A DNA stretch of 64,000 nt from Kitasatospora sp. NA04385. Lineage in GTDB: Bacteria > Actinomycetota > Actinomycetes > Streptomycetales > Streptomycetaceae. Below the pieces are notes generated by a model. That model worked only from the letters and a program-made list of their open reading frames with translations. It had not been told where the DNA came from and ran no database searches. The DNA is taken from NCBI RefSeq assembly GCF_013364235.1, contig NZ_CP054919.1, positions 6,435,313-6,499,312 of the forward strand, read 5' to 3'. The translations under genes and the position numbers were made by a program. Positions 53,635 to 63,236 of this stretch are shown one piece after another. How positions within the stretch are numbered: the first letter of the stretch is position 1; each line of letters opens with the position of its first letter.

Positions 53635-56589
53635 GTGAGATTCCGGCTGCTCGGGGCGGTCGCGGCGGACGGCGCGGACGGCGCGCTCCCGCTCGGCCCG
53701 GAGAAGCGGCGCAGCCTGCTCGCCCTGCTGCTGCTGCGCCGCAACCGTGCCGTGTCCGTCGCCCAGCTCACCGAGGCGCTCTGGGTGGACGAGCCGCCCG
53801 CGAACGCCCGCACCGTCGTGCAGAGCCACGTCTCCCGGCTGCGCGCGGTGCTCGCCGAGGCGCACGCCGACCGGCACGGTGTCCGGCTCGCCACCGCGGG
53901 CGACGCCTACACCCTGCACCTGCCCGAAGGGCTGCTCGACGTCGAGCGGTTCGACGCGCTGGTCGCCGCGGCCCGGGGCGAGCGGCGCTCCGCCGAGGTG
54001 GTCGACGCCCTCGAACGCGCCCTCGGCCTGTGGCGCGGCCCCGCCCTGACCGGCACCGTCGCCAGCACCCCGCTGGAGGCCTGGCGGCAGACCCTGGAGG
54101 AGAACCGGCTCGCCGCCGTCGAGACGCTCGCCGACCACCTCCAGCGGCTCGGCGAACCGGCCAGGGCCGCCGAACTGCTGCGCGCCGAGACGGTCGCCCA
54201 CCCCTTGCGCGAGTCGCTGGTCTCCGCGTTGATGCTCGCCCTGTTCCGGGCCGGGCGGCAGTGCGACGCCATCGACTGGTACCACCGCACCCGGGAGTCC
54301 CTGGCCGACCGCCTCGGCGTCGACCCGGGCCGGGCCCTGAACGCCGCGTACGAGCGCATCCTGCGCGGCGAGGGCGAGGAAGGTTCCGGGGGCGGGACGG
54401 GTGGTGCGGGCGGCGAGCCGGGTGCCGAACCGGTTGTCAGACCGGCCGCCACCGCCACCCCGGCACCGGCACCGGCCGCCACCCCGGCACCGGCACCGGC
54501 CGCCACCCCGGCTCCGGCACCGGCTCCGGCACCGGCCGTTCGGGCCGCGGCGGCGCCGAGCATCCCCGCCCAGCGCGCCCGGGCCGGACGGGCGCCGGGC
54601 GCGCACCGCCGAGGCCGCCGCCCGGCCCGGCCCGTGTCCGCCGTTCCGGTCGCGGTGCCGGCCGCCGTCGACCTGCTGCCCCGCGCCCCGCGCGGCTTCT
54701 ACGGCCGGGCCGCCGAACTCGCCGCCCTCGGCGACGCCCTGCGCACCGGCCCGGACGGGGCGATCGCCCTGGTCACCGGCCCGGCCGGGGTCGGCAAGAC
54801 CGCGCTCGCGCTGGACTGGGCGCACCGGCACGGCGGCCGCTTCCCCGACGGGGTGCTGTTCGCCGACCTCGGCGGGTTCAGCGACCGTCCCGACCGCGAA
54901 CTCGGCGACGTCCTGGCCGAGTTCCTCGTCGCCCTGGGCACCGACCCGGCGGACCTGCCGCCCACCCTGGCCGGCCGCGCCGCGCTCTACCGGCGGGCCA
55001 CCACCGGGCGCCGATTGCTGGTGGTGGTCGACAACGCCCGGGAGTCCGAGCAGGTCCGCCCGCTGCTGCCGGCCGGCACCGACTCGGCCGCGCTGGTCAC
55101 CGGCCGCACCCGGCTGCTCGGCCTGGTCGCCTCCGAACTCGCCCGCCCCGTCCCGCTGTCGGTGCTGCGCCCGGCGGAGTCCGCGGCCCTGCTCTCCCGC
55201 GTCCTCGGCCCGTCCCGGATCGCCGCCGAGCCCGAGGCCGCCCGCGAACTCGCCGACCTGTGCGACGGGTTGCCGCTCGCGCTGCGGATCGCCGCCGCCA
55301 AGGCCGCCGCCGACCCGCGCCGCGGCCTGGCCGCCGTCGCCGAGCAACTGCGGCACGAGCAGCGCCGGTTGAGCCACCTGGCAGCCGAGGAGATCAGCGT
55401 CACCAGCGCCCTGCGGATCTCCCGTGAGCAACTCCCGCCCACCGCCGACCGGTTGTTCCGCGCCCTGGGCCTGCACCCCGGCCCGATGGTCGACGCGCAC
55501 ACCGCCGCCGCCCTCGCCGACCTCGAACACCACACCGCCGCAGAGGCGTTGGAGCAGCTGGCCGCCACCCACCTGGTCACCGAGACCACCGCCGAGCACT
55601 ACACCCTGCACGACCTGGTCTGGCTGTACGCCCGCCAGCTCGCCGCCGAGACCGACCGGGCCGAGCAGCGCACCGCCCGGGCCCGGCTGGCCGACCAGTA
55701 CCTGTACGCCGGACTGGCCGCCGCGCAGTGCGCCGAGCCCGGCAGCCGGCCCTGCTGCGAACCGCCCGCCACCAGCCGCCGCCCGCGCTCCGTCCCCGAG
55801 TTCGGCACCGTCGAGGATGCCCTGCAGTGGCTCGGCGCGCACCGCGAGACGCTCGCCGAGGTGATCGCCACCGCCGACCCCGAGCGGGCCTGGCGGCTGG
55901 TGCTCACCCAGTGGCCGCTGATCCTGCGCCGGGTCCGCGACGGCTGGGTGCCGCAGCTCCAGCTCGCCCTGGAGGCGGCGGTGGAGACCGGACACCCGGA
56001 CGGCGAGAGCCAGGTGCGGGCGCTGCTCGGCTGGGTGCTGGTCTCCAACCGCCGCCTGCACGAGGCCGCCGCCTGCCTCACCCCCGCCGCCGAGCTCGCC
56101 GCCCGGGCGGGCAACCAGGTCGGCCGGGCGATCGCCCTGATCAACCTGGCCGCCGTGCACTCCGAGCTCGCCGACCACGCGGCCGCCGGGGCCGGCCTCG
56201 CCCAGGCCCTGCAGATCGCGCTGGCCGCCGACCACCCGCACACCGTGGCGCTCGCCCTCCAGCACCTCGCCCGGCACCACCTCGACGTCGGACGCCCGCA
56301 GCAGGCCCTCGACCACGCCCTGCACGGCATCGGGCTGAGCACCGGCGAGCGCCCCGACCCGCGCCGCGTCCTGCTGCACAGCGCGGCCGGCGAGGCGCTG
56401 TCCGGGCTGGGCCGGCACACCGAGGCCAGGGAACGGCTCACCGCCGCCCTCACCGAGGCCGAACGGATCGGCCACGACGAGGCCACCGCCGACGTGCTGC
56501 GCACACTGGCCCGCACCGAGGAGGCCGCCGGACTCACCCAGACCGCCGCCGCCCACCGCCGCCGAGCCGACCAACTCTCCCCGATCTGA
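53635..56589 (+). CDS. SARP/AfsR-family regulator with NB-ARC and TPR domains
   Basis: A 984-aa regulator starting at GTG 53635 (GGGGGG upstream). Residues about 1-95 are the OmpR-type winged helix (MRFRLLGAVAADG, RRSLLALLLLRRNRAVSVAQ). The BTAD domain runs about 96-245 (FDALVAAARGERR, GVDPGRALNAAYERILRGE). An Ala/Pro linker of repeated ATPAPAPA (27-bp DNA units) follows, then an NB-ARC NTPase with P-loop VTGPAGVGKTALALDW near 380 and Walker B RLLVVVDNA. The C-terminal third consists of TPR-like helices. The architecture equals AfsR. It lies 100 bp after the giant toxin gene and may control it or a distant cluster. Confidence 0.95.
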   Translation: MRFRLLGAVAADGADGALPLGPEKRRSLLALLLLRRNRAVSVAQLTEALWVDEPPANARTVVQSHVSRLRAVLAEAHADRHGVRLATAGDAYTLHLPEGLLDVERFDALVAAARGERRSAEVVDALERALGLWRGPALTGTVASTPLEAWRQTLEENRLAAVETLADHLQRLGEPARAAELLRAETVAHPLRESLVSALMLALFRAGRQCDAIDWYHRTRESLADRLGVDPGRALNAAYERILRGEGEEGSGGGTGGAGGEPGAEPVVRPAATATPAPAPAATPAPAPAATPAPAPAPAPAVRAAAAPSIPAQRARAGRAPGAHRRGRRPARPVSAVPVAVPAAVDLLPRAPRGFYGRAAELAALGDALRTGPDGAIALVTGPAGVGKTALALDWAHRHGGRFPDGVLFADLGGFSDRPDRELGDVLAEFLVALGTDPADLPPTLAGRAALYRRATTGRRLLVVVDNARESEQVRPLLPAGTDSAALVTGRTRLLGLVASELARPVPLSVLRPAESAALLSRVLGPSRIAAEPEAARELADLCDGLPLALRIAAAKAAADPRRGLAAVAEQLRHEQRRLSHLAAEEISVTSALRISREQLPPTADRLFRALGLHPGPMVDAHTAAALADLEHHTAAEALEQLAATHLVTETTAEHYTLHDLVWLYARQLAAETDRAEQRTARARLADQYLYAGLAAAQCAEPGSRPCCEPPATSRRPRSVPEFGTVEDALQWLGAHRETLAEVIATADPERAWRLVLTQWPLILRRVRDGWVPQLQLALEAAVETGHPDGESQVRALLGWVLVSNRRLHEAAACLTPAAELAARAGNQVGRAIALINLAAVHSELADHAAAGAGLAQALQIALAADHPHTVALALQHLARHHLDVGRPQQALDHALHGIGLSTGERPDPRRVLLHSAAGEALSGLGRHTEARERLTAALTEAERIGHDEATADVLRTLARTEEAAGLTQTAAAHRRRADQLSPI

Positions 56590-57464
56590 CCCCCACCCAC
56601 CCCAACGCCTACCGCCCCACCCCGCCTCAACACCTGCGCCTGCGGGCTGCCTCGGCACTTGCGGCTCCGGCCCGGCTCAACGCCTGCGGCTCTGGCCCGC
56701 TTCTGCGCTTGCGGCCCGGCCTGCGGCTCCGGTCTGCCTCGGTGCCTGCGGCTTCGGGTTGCCGTCTTCGTCCGCTTCGGTGCCCGCCGCCAGGCCGGTC
56801 GGCTGTCGCCGATCCGAGGTCCGCCCGCTTCGGCGCTCGCGGCTCCGTCCCGCTTCGACGCTTGCGGCTCTGGCCCGGCCTGCCGTTGGCGACCCGCTTC
56901 GGTGCCGGCGGCTGCGGGCTGCGGTTCTGGCCCGCCTCAGCGCCTGCGGCTGTGGCCCGGCTCGCCGCTTTGGCCCGCCTCAACCCTTCCGGCTCCGGCC
57001 CGCCTCGACACCTACGGCTGCGGCCTGCCGTCCTCGTCCGCTTCGCCGCCCGTCGCCGCCGGGCCGACCGGCTGTCGCCGATCCGAGGCCCACCGCTTCG
57101 GCCTGCTTCGACGCTTCCCGATCCGACCCGTCTCGATGCCCGTTGCTCCCGCCCGGTCCGCCGGTGGGACGTTAACCGGGCGCAGCCGAAAGGCAAACCT
57201 GTTCGGCGAGGATGGCCGGACGGCCGTGCGCACCTGGCGGACCGTCCCTGAGCCGTTCCCCCGTGCGGCGGGGGCCGCCGGGCGGGTGCGCACGGTTCCG
57301 TGGGGCGGTACGACGGTGGGTGGGAGCGCCGGGACGTCCGCCGACGGCCCGGCGGAGCCGCCGTCCCCTGCCCGTCGGGTCGGGACGGGCCCGCCCGTCG
57401 CCGGGTCCCGGTGTGGGGCCGGACCCGGCGGCGCTGGGGGCGGCCCGCGCCCGGTGGGACCGCA
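56590..57464. repeat. non-coding degenerate 25-bp repeat field
   Basis: From about 56,640 to 57,130 the sequence consists of variants of CGGCTCTGGCCCGCCTCAAC-GCCTG (for example at 56662, 56687 and 56724). A block containing CGGCTGTCGCCGATCCGAGG occurs at 56800-56819 and again at 57069-57088, so a roughly 269-bp segment is duplicated. All frames are open but lack protein character. From 57,170 to 57,464 I see no gene. Confidence 0.6.
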
Positions 57465-57493
57465 TTGACAGGCTGTCAGCAGATCGGTCTAAT
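57465..57493 (+). promoter_or_regulatory. sigma70-type promoter of the thioesterase gene
   Basis: TTGACA (57465-57470) and TCTAAT (57488-57493) are separated by 17 bp, close to the housekeeping consensus. The -35 overlaps a small inverted repeat TGACA-GGC-TGTCA (57466-57478) that could bind a repressor. Confidence 0.75.
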
Positions 57494-57534
57494 GCTGCTT
57501 CGGCTGAACGCGCAGCTCACCGGGGGAATCTGCC

Positions 57535-57945
57535 GTGGGACGTTCCAGGATCGACGCAATGTTCGAACGCGACCGGGCCGCCCGCGGGGCGGGCATCGTG
57601 CTCGGGGAGGTGACCGGAGGGCGTGCGGTGGCACGGATGAAGGTGACCGAGGAGATGGCCGACGCGCACGGGATCGGGCACGGCGGGTACGTGTTCCTGC
57701 TCGCCGACACCGCGTTCGCCTACGCCTGCGACAGCTACGGGCCGCTCGCGTTCGCCCAGGGCGCGCAGATCACCTTCCTGGCCCCGGCGCAGCTCGGCGA
57801 CGAGCTGGTCGCGGAGGCCGTCGAACGGACCCTGGCGGGCCGCAACGGCGTCTACGACGTCACGGTGCGGACGGCCGCCGGCGCGGTGGTCGCTGAGTTC
57901 CGGGGCCAGAGCACCCTGGTCACGGGGGTGCCGCACAGCGGCTGA
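57535..57945 (+). CDS. paaI: PaaI-type hotdog-fold thioesterase
   Basis: A 136-aa protein from GTG 57535 (ACCGGGGGA 7 nt upstream). The PaaI signature IGHGGYVFLLADTAFAYACD (about residues 47-66) carries the HGG active-site turn and the Asp. FAQGAQITFLAPAQLGDELV and TVRTAAGAVVAEFRGQS complete the hotdog. It hydrolyses acyl-CoA, in PaaI proteins phenylacetyl-CoA-type intermediates. No other phenylacetate genes are in the window, so the pathway is not proved. It has its own consensus promoter. Confidence 0.88.
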   Translation: MGRSRIDAMFERDRAARGAGIVLGEVTGGRAVARMKVTEEMADAHGIGHGGYVFLLADTAFAYACDSYGPLAFAQGAQITFLAPAQLGDELVAEAVERTLAGRNGVYDVTVRTAAGAVVAEFRGQSTLVTGVPHSG

Positions 57946-58008
57946 GCGCCCGCGCCCCACACCCGTACCCCCCCGCCCGCCCCTCACCGGACTCCGCACC
58001 CCGCTGTG

Positions 58009-58030
58009 CGGTCGGTGTAACCGCCGACCG
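58009..58030. promoter_or_regulatory. inverted repeat upstream of the nitrate reductase gene
   Basis: CGGTCGG (58009-58015) and CCGACCG (58024-58030) are exact inverted copies around TGTAACCG, 80-100 bp before the GTG start. It is a candidate operator; the central GTAAC resembles one GlnR half-site only. Confidence 0.4.
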
Positions 58031-58108
58031 TTCGTCGCGGAGACAGCGGCGAAATGCGCTCTTCCTACAGTCGCCACAGGCAGGTGCAGGTCGAACGGAA
58101 GGGCTCCC

Positions 58109-61100
58109 GTGGCCGGACAGGTGGCGCAGGACGCAGCGAAGCCGCAGCGACCGGGGACCGAACAGGTCAGGTCGGTCTGCTCCTACTGCGGGGTGGGCTG
58201 CGGCCTGCTCCTGGACATCGGCACCGGCCCGGACGGCCGCCGTACCGTGCGCAAGGTCTCCGGCGACCCGGACCACCCGGCGAACCGCGGCCGGCTGTGC
58301 ACCAAGGGCGCGACCACCGCCGACATGCTGGCCGCCCCGGGCCGGCTGTCCACCGCCCTGGTGCGCACCGTCCGCGGCGAGGACCAGGTGCCGGTGCCGG
58401 TCGCCGAGGCGATCGCCGCCACCGGGCGGCGGCTGCGGGCGATCGTGGACGAGTACGGGCCGGACGCGTTCGCGCTGTACGTGTCCGGGCAGATGAGCCT
58501 GGAGGCCCAGTACCTGGCCAACAAGCTCGCCAAGGGGTACGTCCGGACCAACCAGATCGAGTCCAACTCCCGGTTGTGCATGGCCAGCGCCGGGACGGGC
58601 TACAAGCTGTCGCTGGGCGCGGACGGCCCGCCCGGCTCGTACCGGGACCTCGACCTGGCCGACGTGTTCCTGGTGATCGGCTCCAACGCCGCCGACTGCC
58701 ACCCGATCCTGTTCCTGCGGATGATGGACCGGGTCAAGGCGGGCGCCAAGCTGATCGTGGTCGACCCCCGGCGCACCGCCACCGCCGCCAAGGCCGACCT
58801 GTTCCTCCAGCTCAGGCCCGGTACCGACCTGGCGCTGCTGAACGGCCTGCTGCACCTGCTGCACGCGAACGGGCACACCGACCCGGCGTTCATCGAGCGG
58901 CACACCGAGGGCTGGGCGGCGATGCCGGACTTCCTGGCCGACTACCCGCCGGCCAAGGTCGCCGAGCTCACCGGCCTCGCCGAGGCCGACATCCGTCGGG
59001 CCGCCGAACTGATCGGCGAGGCGGGGGAGTTCACCAGCCTGTGGACGATGGGCCTGAACCAGTCCACGCACGGCACCTGGAACACCAACGCCCTGGTCAA
59101 CCTGCACCTGGCCACCGGCACCATCTGCCGCCCCGGCAGCGGCCCGTTCTCGCTGACCGGTCAGCCCAACGCGATGGGCGGCCGCGAGATGGGCTACATG
59201 GGCCCGGGCCTGCCCGGCCAGCGCTCCGTCCTGGCCGCCGCCGACCGGGAGTTCACCGAAGGGCTGTGGAACCTGCCGCCCGGCACGCTGCGCGCCGACG
59301 GCGTCGGTCGGGGCACCGTCGAGATGTTCCGGAAGATGGCCGACGGCGAGATCAAGGCGTGCTGGATCATCTGCACCAACCCGGTCGCCTCGGTCGGCAA
59401 CCGGCGCACCGTCATCGAGGGCCTGGAACGGGCCGAACTCGTCATCACCCAGGACGTGTTCACCGACACCGAGACCAACGCCTACGCCGACGTCGTCCTC
59501 CCGGCCGCGCTGTGGACCGAGACCGAGGGCGTGCTGATCAACAGCGAGCGCAACCTCACCCTGGCCCGCCCCGCCGCCGACGCCCCCGGCGAGGCGCTCC
59601 CGGACTGGCGGATCATCGCCGAAGTCGCCCGGGCCATGGGCTACTCGGAGGGGTTCGACTTCACCGACGCCGAGCAGGTCTTCGAGGAGCTCAAGCAGGC
59701 GTACAACCCCGTCACCGGCTGGGACCTACGCGGAGCCTCCTACCCGCGGCTGCGCGACACCCCCGTGCAGTGGCCCGCCGCCGACCCGGACGGCCCCGAC
59801 CGCAACCCGATCCGCTACCTGCTCCCCGACGGCACCCCGCACTTCCCCACCCCCAGCGGCCGGGCCGCCTTCCACCCCCGCCCGCACCTCGACCCGGACG
59901 AACTCCCGGACGACGACTACCCGTTCGTACTGAACACCGGCCGCCTCCCGCACCAGTGGCACACCCTCACCAAGACCGCCAAGGTCGCCAAGCTCGCCAA
60001 GCTGAACCCGTCGCCGTTCGTCGAGATCCACCCCGAGGACGCCGCCGCGCTCGGCATCGGCGAGGGCGACGGCGTCGAGGTATCCTCCCGGCGCGGCCGG
60101 GCCGTGCTGCCCGCCAGGGTCACCGACCTGGTGCAGCGCGGGAATTGCTTCGCGCCGTTCCACTGGAACGACCTGTTCGGCGAGTACCTGTCGGTCAACG
60201 CGGTCACCTCCGACGCCGTCGACCCGCTCTCCTTCCAGCCCGAACTCAAGTACTGCGCCGTCTCGTTGACCAAGGTCCCGACGCCCGCCGCCCTCGCCGC
60301 CCCCGCGCCCGCCGTTCCGGTCGCCGCCCCGGACGCCGTCCTGGCCGCCGCCACCGCCCCGTCCTCCGCCGCGGTGTTCGGGCTGGACAGCGCGCCCCCG
60401 CCGGTCCTCTCCGAGGGCGAACGCCGGTACCTGGCCGGGTTCCTGGCCGCCATCCCGACCGGACTGCCCGGCGTGCCGGTGCTCCCGGTCGATGCCCCGT
60501 TCGACCCGGCGCACGCCCAGTGGGTCAACGGCGCCCTGGCCGGGCTGTACTCACGCACCGCCCAACCCGCGCCGTCCGTCGTCTCGGTGACGACCCGTCA
60601 ACTGATCGTGCTGTGGGCCTCGCAGACCGGCACCGCCGAGGAGTTCGCCACCACCGCCGTCGCCCGCCTCACCGCCGGCGGCCACCCCGCCGCGCTGCAC
60701 GCGATGGCGGACACCGACCCGGCCGCGCTGCCCGGCGACGCCGACCTGCTGCTGATCACCTCCACCTACGGCGATGGCGACGCCCCCGACAACGGCGCCG
60801 GATTCTGGGACGCCCTCACCGCCGCCGACCCCGCCCGCCTCGACGGCCGCCGCTACGCCGTCCTCGCCTTCGGCGACTCCAACTACCAGGACTTCTGCGG
60901 CCACGGCCGCCGCCTCGACGACCGGCTCGCCGAACTCGGCGCCCACCGCCTCGCCCCCCGCGTCGACTGCGAACCCGACTACGAGAGCACCGCCGACACC
61001 TGGCTGGACAGCGTGCTGGCCGCCCTCTGCCGGGACGCCGCGCCCGCCGCCCCGGCCCCGCCCGCCCCGACGCCCGCCGCCCCGGCCCCCGCCGCTGCCG

Positions 61101-62227
61101 CCCCGCGCCGCACCACCACCCCCGCCCGGCTGGTCGGCAACCGGCTGCTCTCCGGGGCCGGTTCGGGCAAGGAGGTCCGCCGCTTCACCTTCGACACCGC
61201 CGCCCTCGGCCTCCCGCTCGACTACGCGGTCGGCGACGCGCTCGCCGTCCATCCCGTCAACTCGCCTGCCCTGGTGGACGAGTGGCTCTCCGTCACCGGG
61301 CTGCCCGGCGACAGCGCCGTCACCGTCGGCGGCCAGGGCGACCTGCCGCTGCGCGAGGCGCTCGCCCGGCACCTGGACATCACCAGGGTCAGCCCCAAAC
61401 TGCTCCGCTTCACCGCCGAACGCACCCGCGACGACCGCGAGTTGCGCGCCCTGCTGCGCGCCGACAACACCGACGCGCTGGCCCGCTGGACGTGGGGACG
61501 CCAAGCCGTGGACGTGGCAGCCGAGTTCGGCGTCCGGGCGGACGCCCAGGAGTGGGTCGAGGTGTTCGGCCGGCTCCAGCCCCGCCAGTACTCGATCTGC
61601 TCCAGCCCGCTCACCGACCCCGCCCTGGTCTCGCTCACCGTCTCCGTGGTCCGCTGGGACAGCCTCAAGGGCCAGCCGCGCGGCGGCGTCTGCTCCACCC
61701 ACCTCGCCGACGCCGACCCGGACGCCACCGTCCCCGTCCACCTCCAGCGCTCCCCGAACTTCCGCCCGCCCGCCGACCCCGCCACCCCCATGGTCATGGT
61801 CGGCCCCGGCACCGGCGTCGCCCCCTTCCTCGGCTTCCTGGAGGACCGCCGGGCCCGCGGTCACCGGGCCCCCAACTGGCTGTTCTTCGGCGAGCAGCAC
61901 CAGGCCACCGACTTCTACTACCGGGAGGAACTCGCCGCCCACCTCGCCGACGGCACCCTGGCCCGCCTCGACACCGCCTTCTCCCGCGACCAGCGCGCCA
62001 AGGTCTACGTCCAGGACCGGATGCGCGAGCACGGCCACCACCTGTGGTCCTGGCTCCAGGACGGCGCCCACTTCTACGTCTGCGGCGACGCCTCCCGGAT
62101 GGCCAAGGACGTCGACCAGGCCCTGCGCGACATCGCCACCGCCCACGGCGGCCTCAGCCCCGAGGATGCCGCCGCCTACGTCAAGTCCCTGGCGGCGGAG
62201 AAGCGCTACGTCCGCGACGTGTACTGA
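58109..62227 (+). CDS. nasA: assimilatory nitrate reductase fused to a CysJ-type flavoprotein reductase
   Basis: A 1372-aa fusion starting at GTG 58109 (GGAAGGG upstream). Residues 20-70 hold the [4Fe-4S] motif CSYCGVGC...RGRLCTKG. A molybdopterin-guanine-dinucleotide oxidoreductase domain follows to about 720 (SRLCMASAGTGYK, LWTMGLNQSTHGTWNTNALV, LVNLHLATGTICRPGSGPFS). After an Ala/Pro linker comes a flavodoxin domain (about 830-970, LWASQTGTAEEFATTAVARL, STYGDGDAPDNGAGFW). An FAD/NADPH module ends the protein (about 1005-1372, RQYSICSS near 1158, MVGPGTGVAPFLGF near 1232, FYVCGDASRMAKDVDQAL). The single chain can thus pass electrons from NADPH via FAD and FMN to Mo for nitrate reduction. 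This is a known actinomycete design. Confidence 0.93.
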   Translation: MAGQVAQDAAKPQRPGTEQVRSVCSYCGVGCGLLLDIGTGPDGRRTVRKVSGDPDHPANRGRLCTKGATTADMLAAPGRLSTALVRTVRGEDQVPVPVAEAIAATGRRLRAIVDEYGPDAFALYVSGQMSLEAQYLANKLAKGYVRTNQIESNSRLCMASAGTGYKLSLGADGPPGSYRDLDLADVFLVIGSNAADCHPILFLRMMDRVKAGAKLIVVDPRRTATAAKADLFLQLRPGTDLALLNGLLHLLHANGHTDPAFIERHTEGWAAMPDFLADYPPAKVAELTGLAEADIRRAAELIGEAGEFTSLWTMGLNQSTHGTWNTNALVNLHLATGTICRPGSGPFSLTGQPNAMGGREMGYMGPGLPGQRSVLAAADREFTEGLWNLPPGTLRADGVGRGTVEMFRKMADGEIKACWIICTNPVASVGNRRTVIEGLERAELVITQDVFTDTETNAYADVVLPAALWTETEGVLINSERNLTLARPAADAPGEALPDWRIIAEVARAMGYSEGFDFTDAEQVFEELKQAYNPVTGWDLRGASYPRLRDTPVQWPAADPDGPDRNPIRYLLPDGTPHFPTPSGRAAFHPRPHLDPDELPDDDYPFVLNTGRLPHQWHTLTKTAKVAKLAKLNPSPFVEIHPEDAAALGIGEGDGVEVSSRRGRAVLPARVTDLVQRGNCFAPFHWNDLFGEYLSVNAVTSDAVDPLSFQPELKYCAVSLTKVPTPAALAAPAPAVPVAAPDAVLAAATAPSSAAVFGLDSAPPPVLSEGERRYLAGFLAAIPTGLPGVPVLPVDAPFDPAHAQWVNGALAGLYSRTAQPAPSVVSVTTRQLIVLWASQTGTAEEFATTAVARLTAGGHPAALHAMADTDPAALPGDADLLLITSTYGDGDAPDNGAGFWDALTAADPARLDGRRYAVLAFGDSNYQDFCGHGRRLDDRLAELGAHRLAPRVDCEPDYESTADTWLDSVLAALCRDAAPAAPAPPAPTPAAPAPAAAAPRRTTTPARLVGNRLLSGAGSGKEVRRFTFDTAALGLPLDYAVGDALAVHPVNSPALVDEWLSVTGLPGDSAVTVGGQGDLPLREALARHLDITRVSPKLLRFTAERTRDDRELRALLRADNTDALARWTWGRQAVDVAAEFGVRADAQEWVEVFGRLQPRQYSICSSPLTDPALVSLTVSVVRWDSLKGQPRGGVCSTHLADADPDATVPVHLQRSPNFRPPADPATPMVMVGPGTGVAPFLGFLEDRRARGHRAPNWLFFGEQHQATDFYYREELAAHLADGTLARLDTAFSRDQRAKVYVQDRMREHGHHLWSWLQDGAHFYVCGDASRMAKDVDQALRDIATAHGGLSPEDAAAYVKSLAAEKRYVRDVY

Positions 62228-62294
62228 CCCGCCCCGCCCCCGATCCGGGCCCGCCTGCTCCGCTCCGATCCGTCCCGATCCGGGCCACGGCTAT

Positions 62295-62322
62295 TTGAAC
62301 GCGTTCAGGGGTGCGGTAGCGT
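62295..62322 (+). promoter_or_regulatory. promoter with palindromic operator before the ferritin-like gene
   Basis: TGAACGCGTTCA (62296-62307) is a perfect 12-bp palindrome overlapping a -35-like TTGAAC (62295-62300). A -10-like TAGCGT follows at 62317-62322 after 16 bp. The palindrome resembles TetR-family operators. Confidence 0.6.
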
Positions 62323-62422
62323 ACTGGTCGTGCGCCACCGAACCGTGGCGTTCATCCCGGTACGCCCGCATGTCGCCCGGTCGCGGCGGGCCCAGCACAC
62401 GCACCAGAACGGGGGCACAGCC

Positions 62423-63160
62423 ATGCCCGGAAGCGGATTCGGCGAATGGGTGGCGGAGTTCGAGGCGGAGCGCGCCCGGCGGGAGCGGACCGCGGACCCG
62501 CGGTGGGAGCGGGGCGCCGAACTGCCCGCGACGGTGGCCCGCAGCCTGCAGAAGTTCCAGGTCGGCGAGAGCGGCGACGGCGCCAACCTGCGGACCAAGG
62601 CCGACCAGGCCGGGGACGGCGCCTACGCGGCGGCGGTACGGCTGTTCGTCGACGAGGAGCGCAACCACGGGCGGCTGCTCGCCGAACTGCTCGGCGCGGC
62701 CGGCGTCCCGCTGCTGGACGGCCACTGGAGCGACGGGATATTCGTCCGGGTGCGCCGACTGCTCGGCCTGCGCACCGAGTTGATGATGCTGATGGTCGCC
62801 GAACTGATCGCCGTCGAGTACTACCGCAGCGTGCGCGACGGCCTGCCCGACCCGCTGACCCGCGAGGTCACCGACCGGATCCTGCGCGACGAGCGGCGCC
62901 ACATCCCCTTCCACGTCCTCCGCTTGCAGCAGTCCTTCGAGGAACTGCCGCCCCCCGCCCGCCCGTTCGCGCACCTGGCCTGGCTGCTGCTGGCCCTCGC
63001 GGGCGCCCTGTTCGTGGCCGTCGACCACGGCCCCGCCCTGCACGCCGTCCGCGCCTCGCGCACCCGCTTCCTGCTGGCCGTCACCCGCCACGCCTGGGCC
63101 GTCGGCACCCGGATGGCGGCCCGGGACGGGCGGGCGGCGGCCGACCCGCTCGCCGGTTAG
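62423..63160 (+). CDS. ferritin-like diiron protein
   Basis: A 245-aa protein from ATG 62423; the frame is open upstream to 62330 but MPGSGFGEWVAEFEAE is the natural start. Diiron ligands of the four-helix bundle are visible: LFVDEERNHGRLL (ExxH, about residues 73-85), LMVAELIAVEYYRSV (Glu helix, about 118-132) and ILRDERRHIPFHVLR (ExxH, about 153-167). A hydrophobic helix near 195-212 (AWLLLALAGALFVAVD) may anchor it to the membrane. It may be an oxygenase or redox enzyme of the ferritin-like superfamily; the substrate is unknown. A palindromic operator overlaps its promoter. Confidence 0.8.
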   Translation: MPGSGFGEWVAEFEAERARRERTADPRWERGAELPATVARSLQKFQVGESGDGANLRTKADQAGDGAYAAAVRLFVDEERNHGRLLAELLGAAGVPLLDGHWSDGIFVRVRRLLGLRTELMMLMVAELIAVEYYRSVRDGLPDPLTREVTDRILRDERRHIPFHVLRLQQSFEELPPPARPFAHLAWLLLALAGALFVAVDHGPALHAVRASRTRFLLAVTRHAWAVGTRMAARDGRAAADPLAG

Positions 63161-63236
63161 GGCCCCTCGGCTCGTCGGCTCGTCAGCCCCTCGGCCCCTC
63201 AGCCCGTTCGCCGGGGCCCGCCGCCCGCGATCCGCC

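Noticed and set aside
53329..56658. Minus-strand 1109-codon frame opposite the SARP gene
   Set aside because: It is a shadow; the plus strand has winged-helix, BTAD and NB-ARC motifs.
56659..57468. Plus-strand 269-codon frame after the SARP gene
   Set aside because: It is built from 25-bp repeats whose period is not a multiple of three, has no ribosome site and no protein family character; I treat it as non-coding repeat.
58009..58030. GlnR box upstream of the nitrate reductase gene
   Set aside because: Only one half-site (GTAAC) is present; the second half expected 6 bp later (GAAAC) is absent, so I list it only as an inverted repeat.
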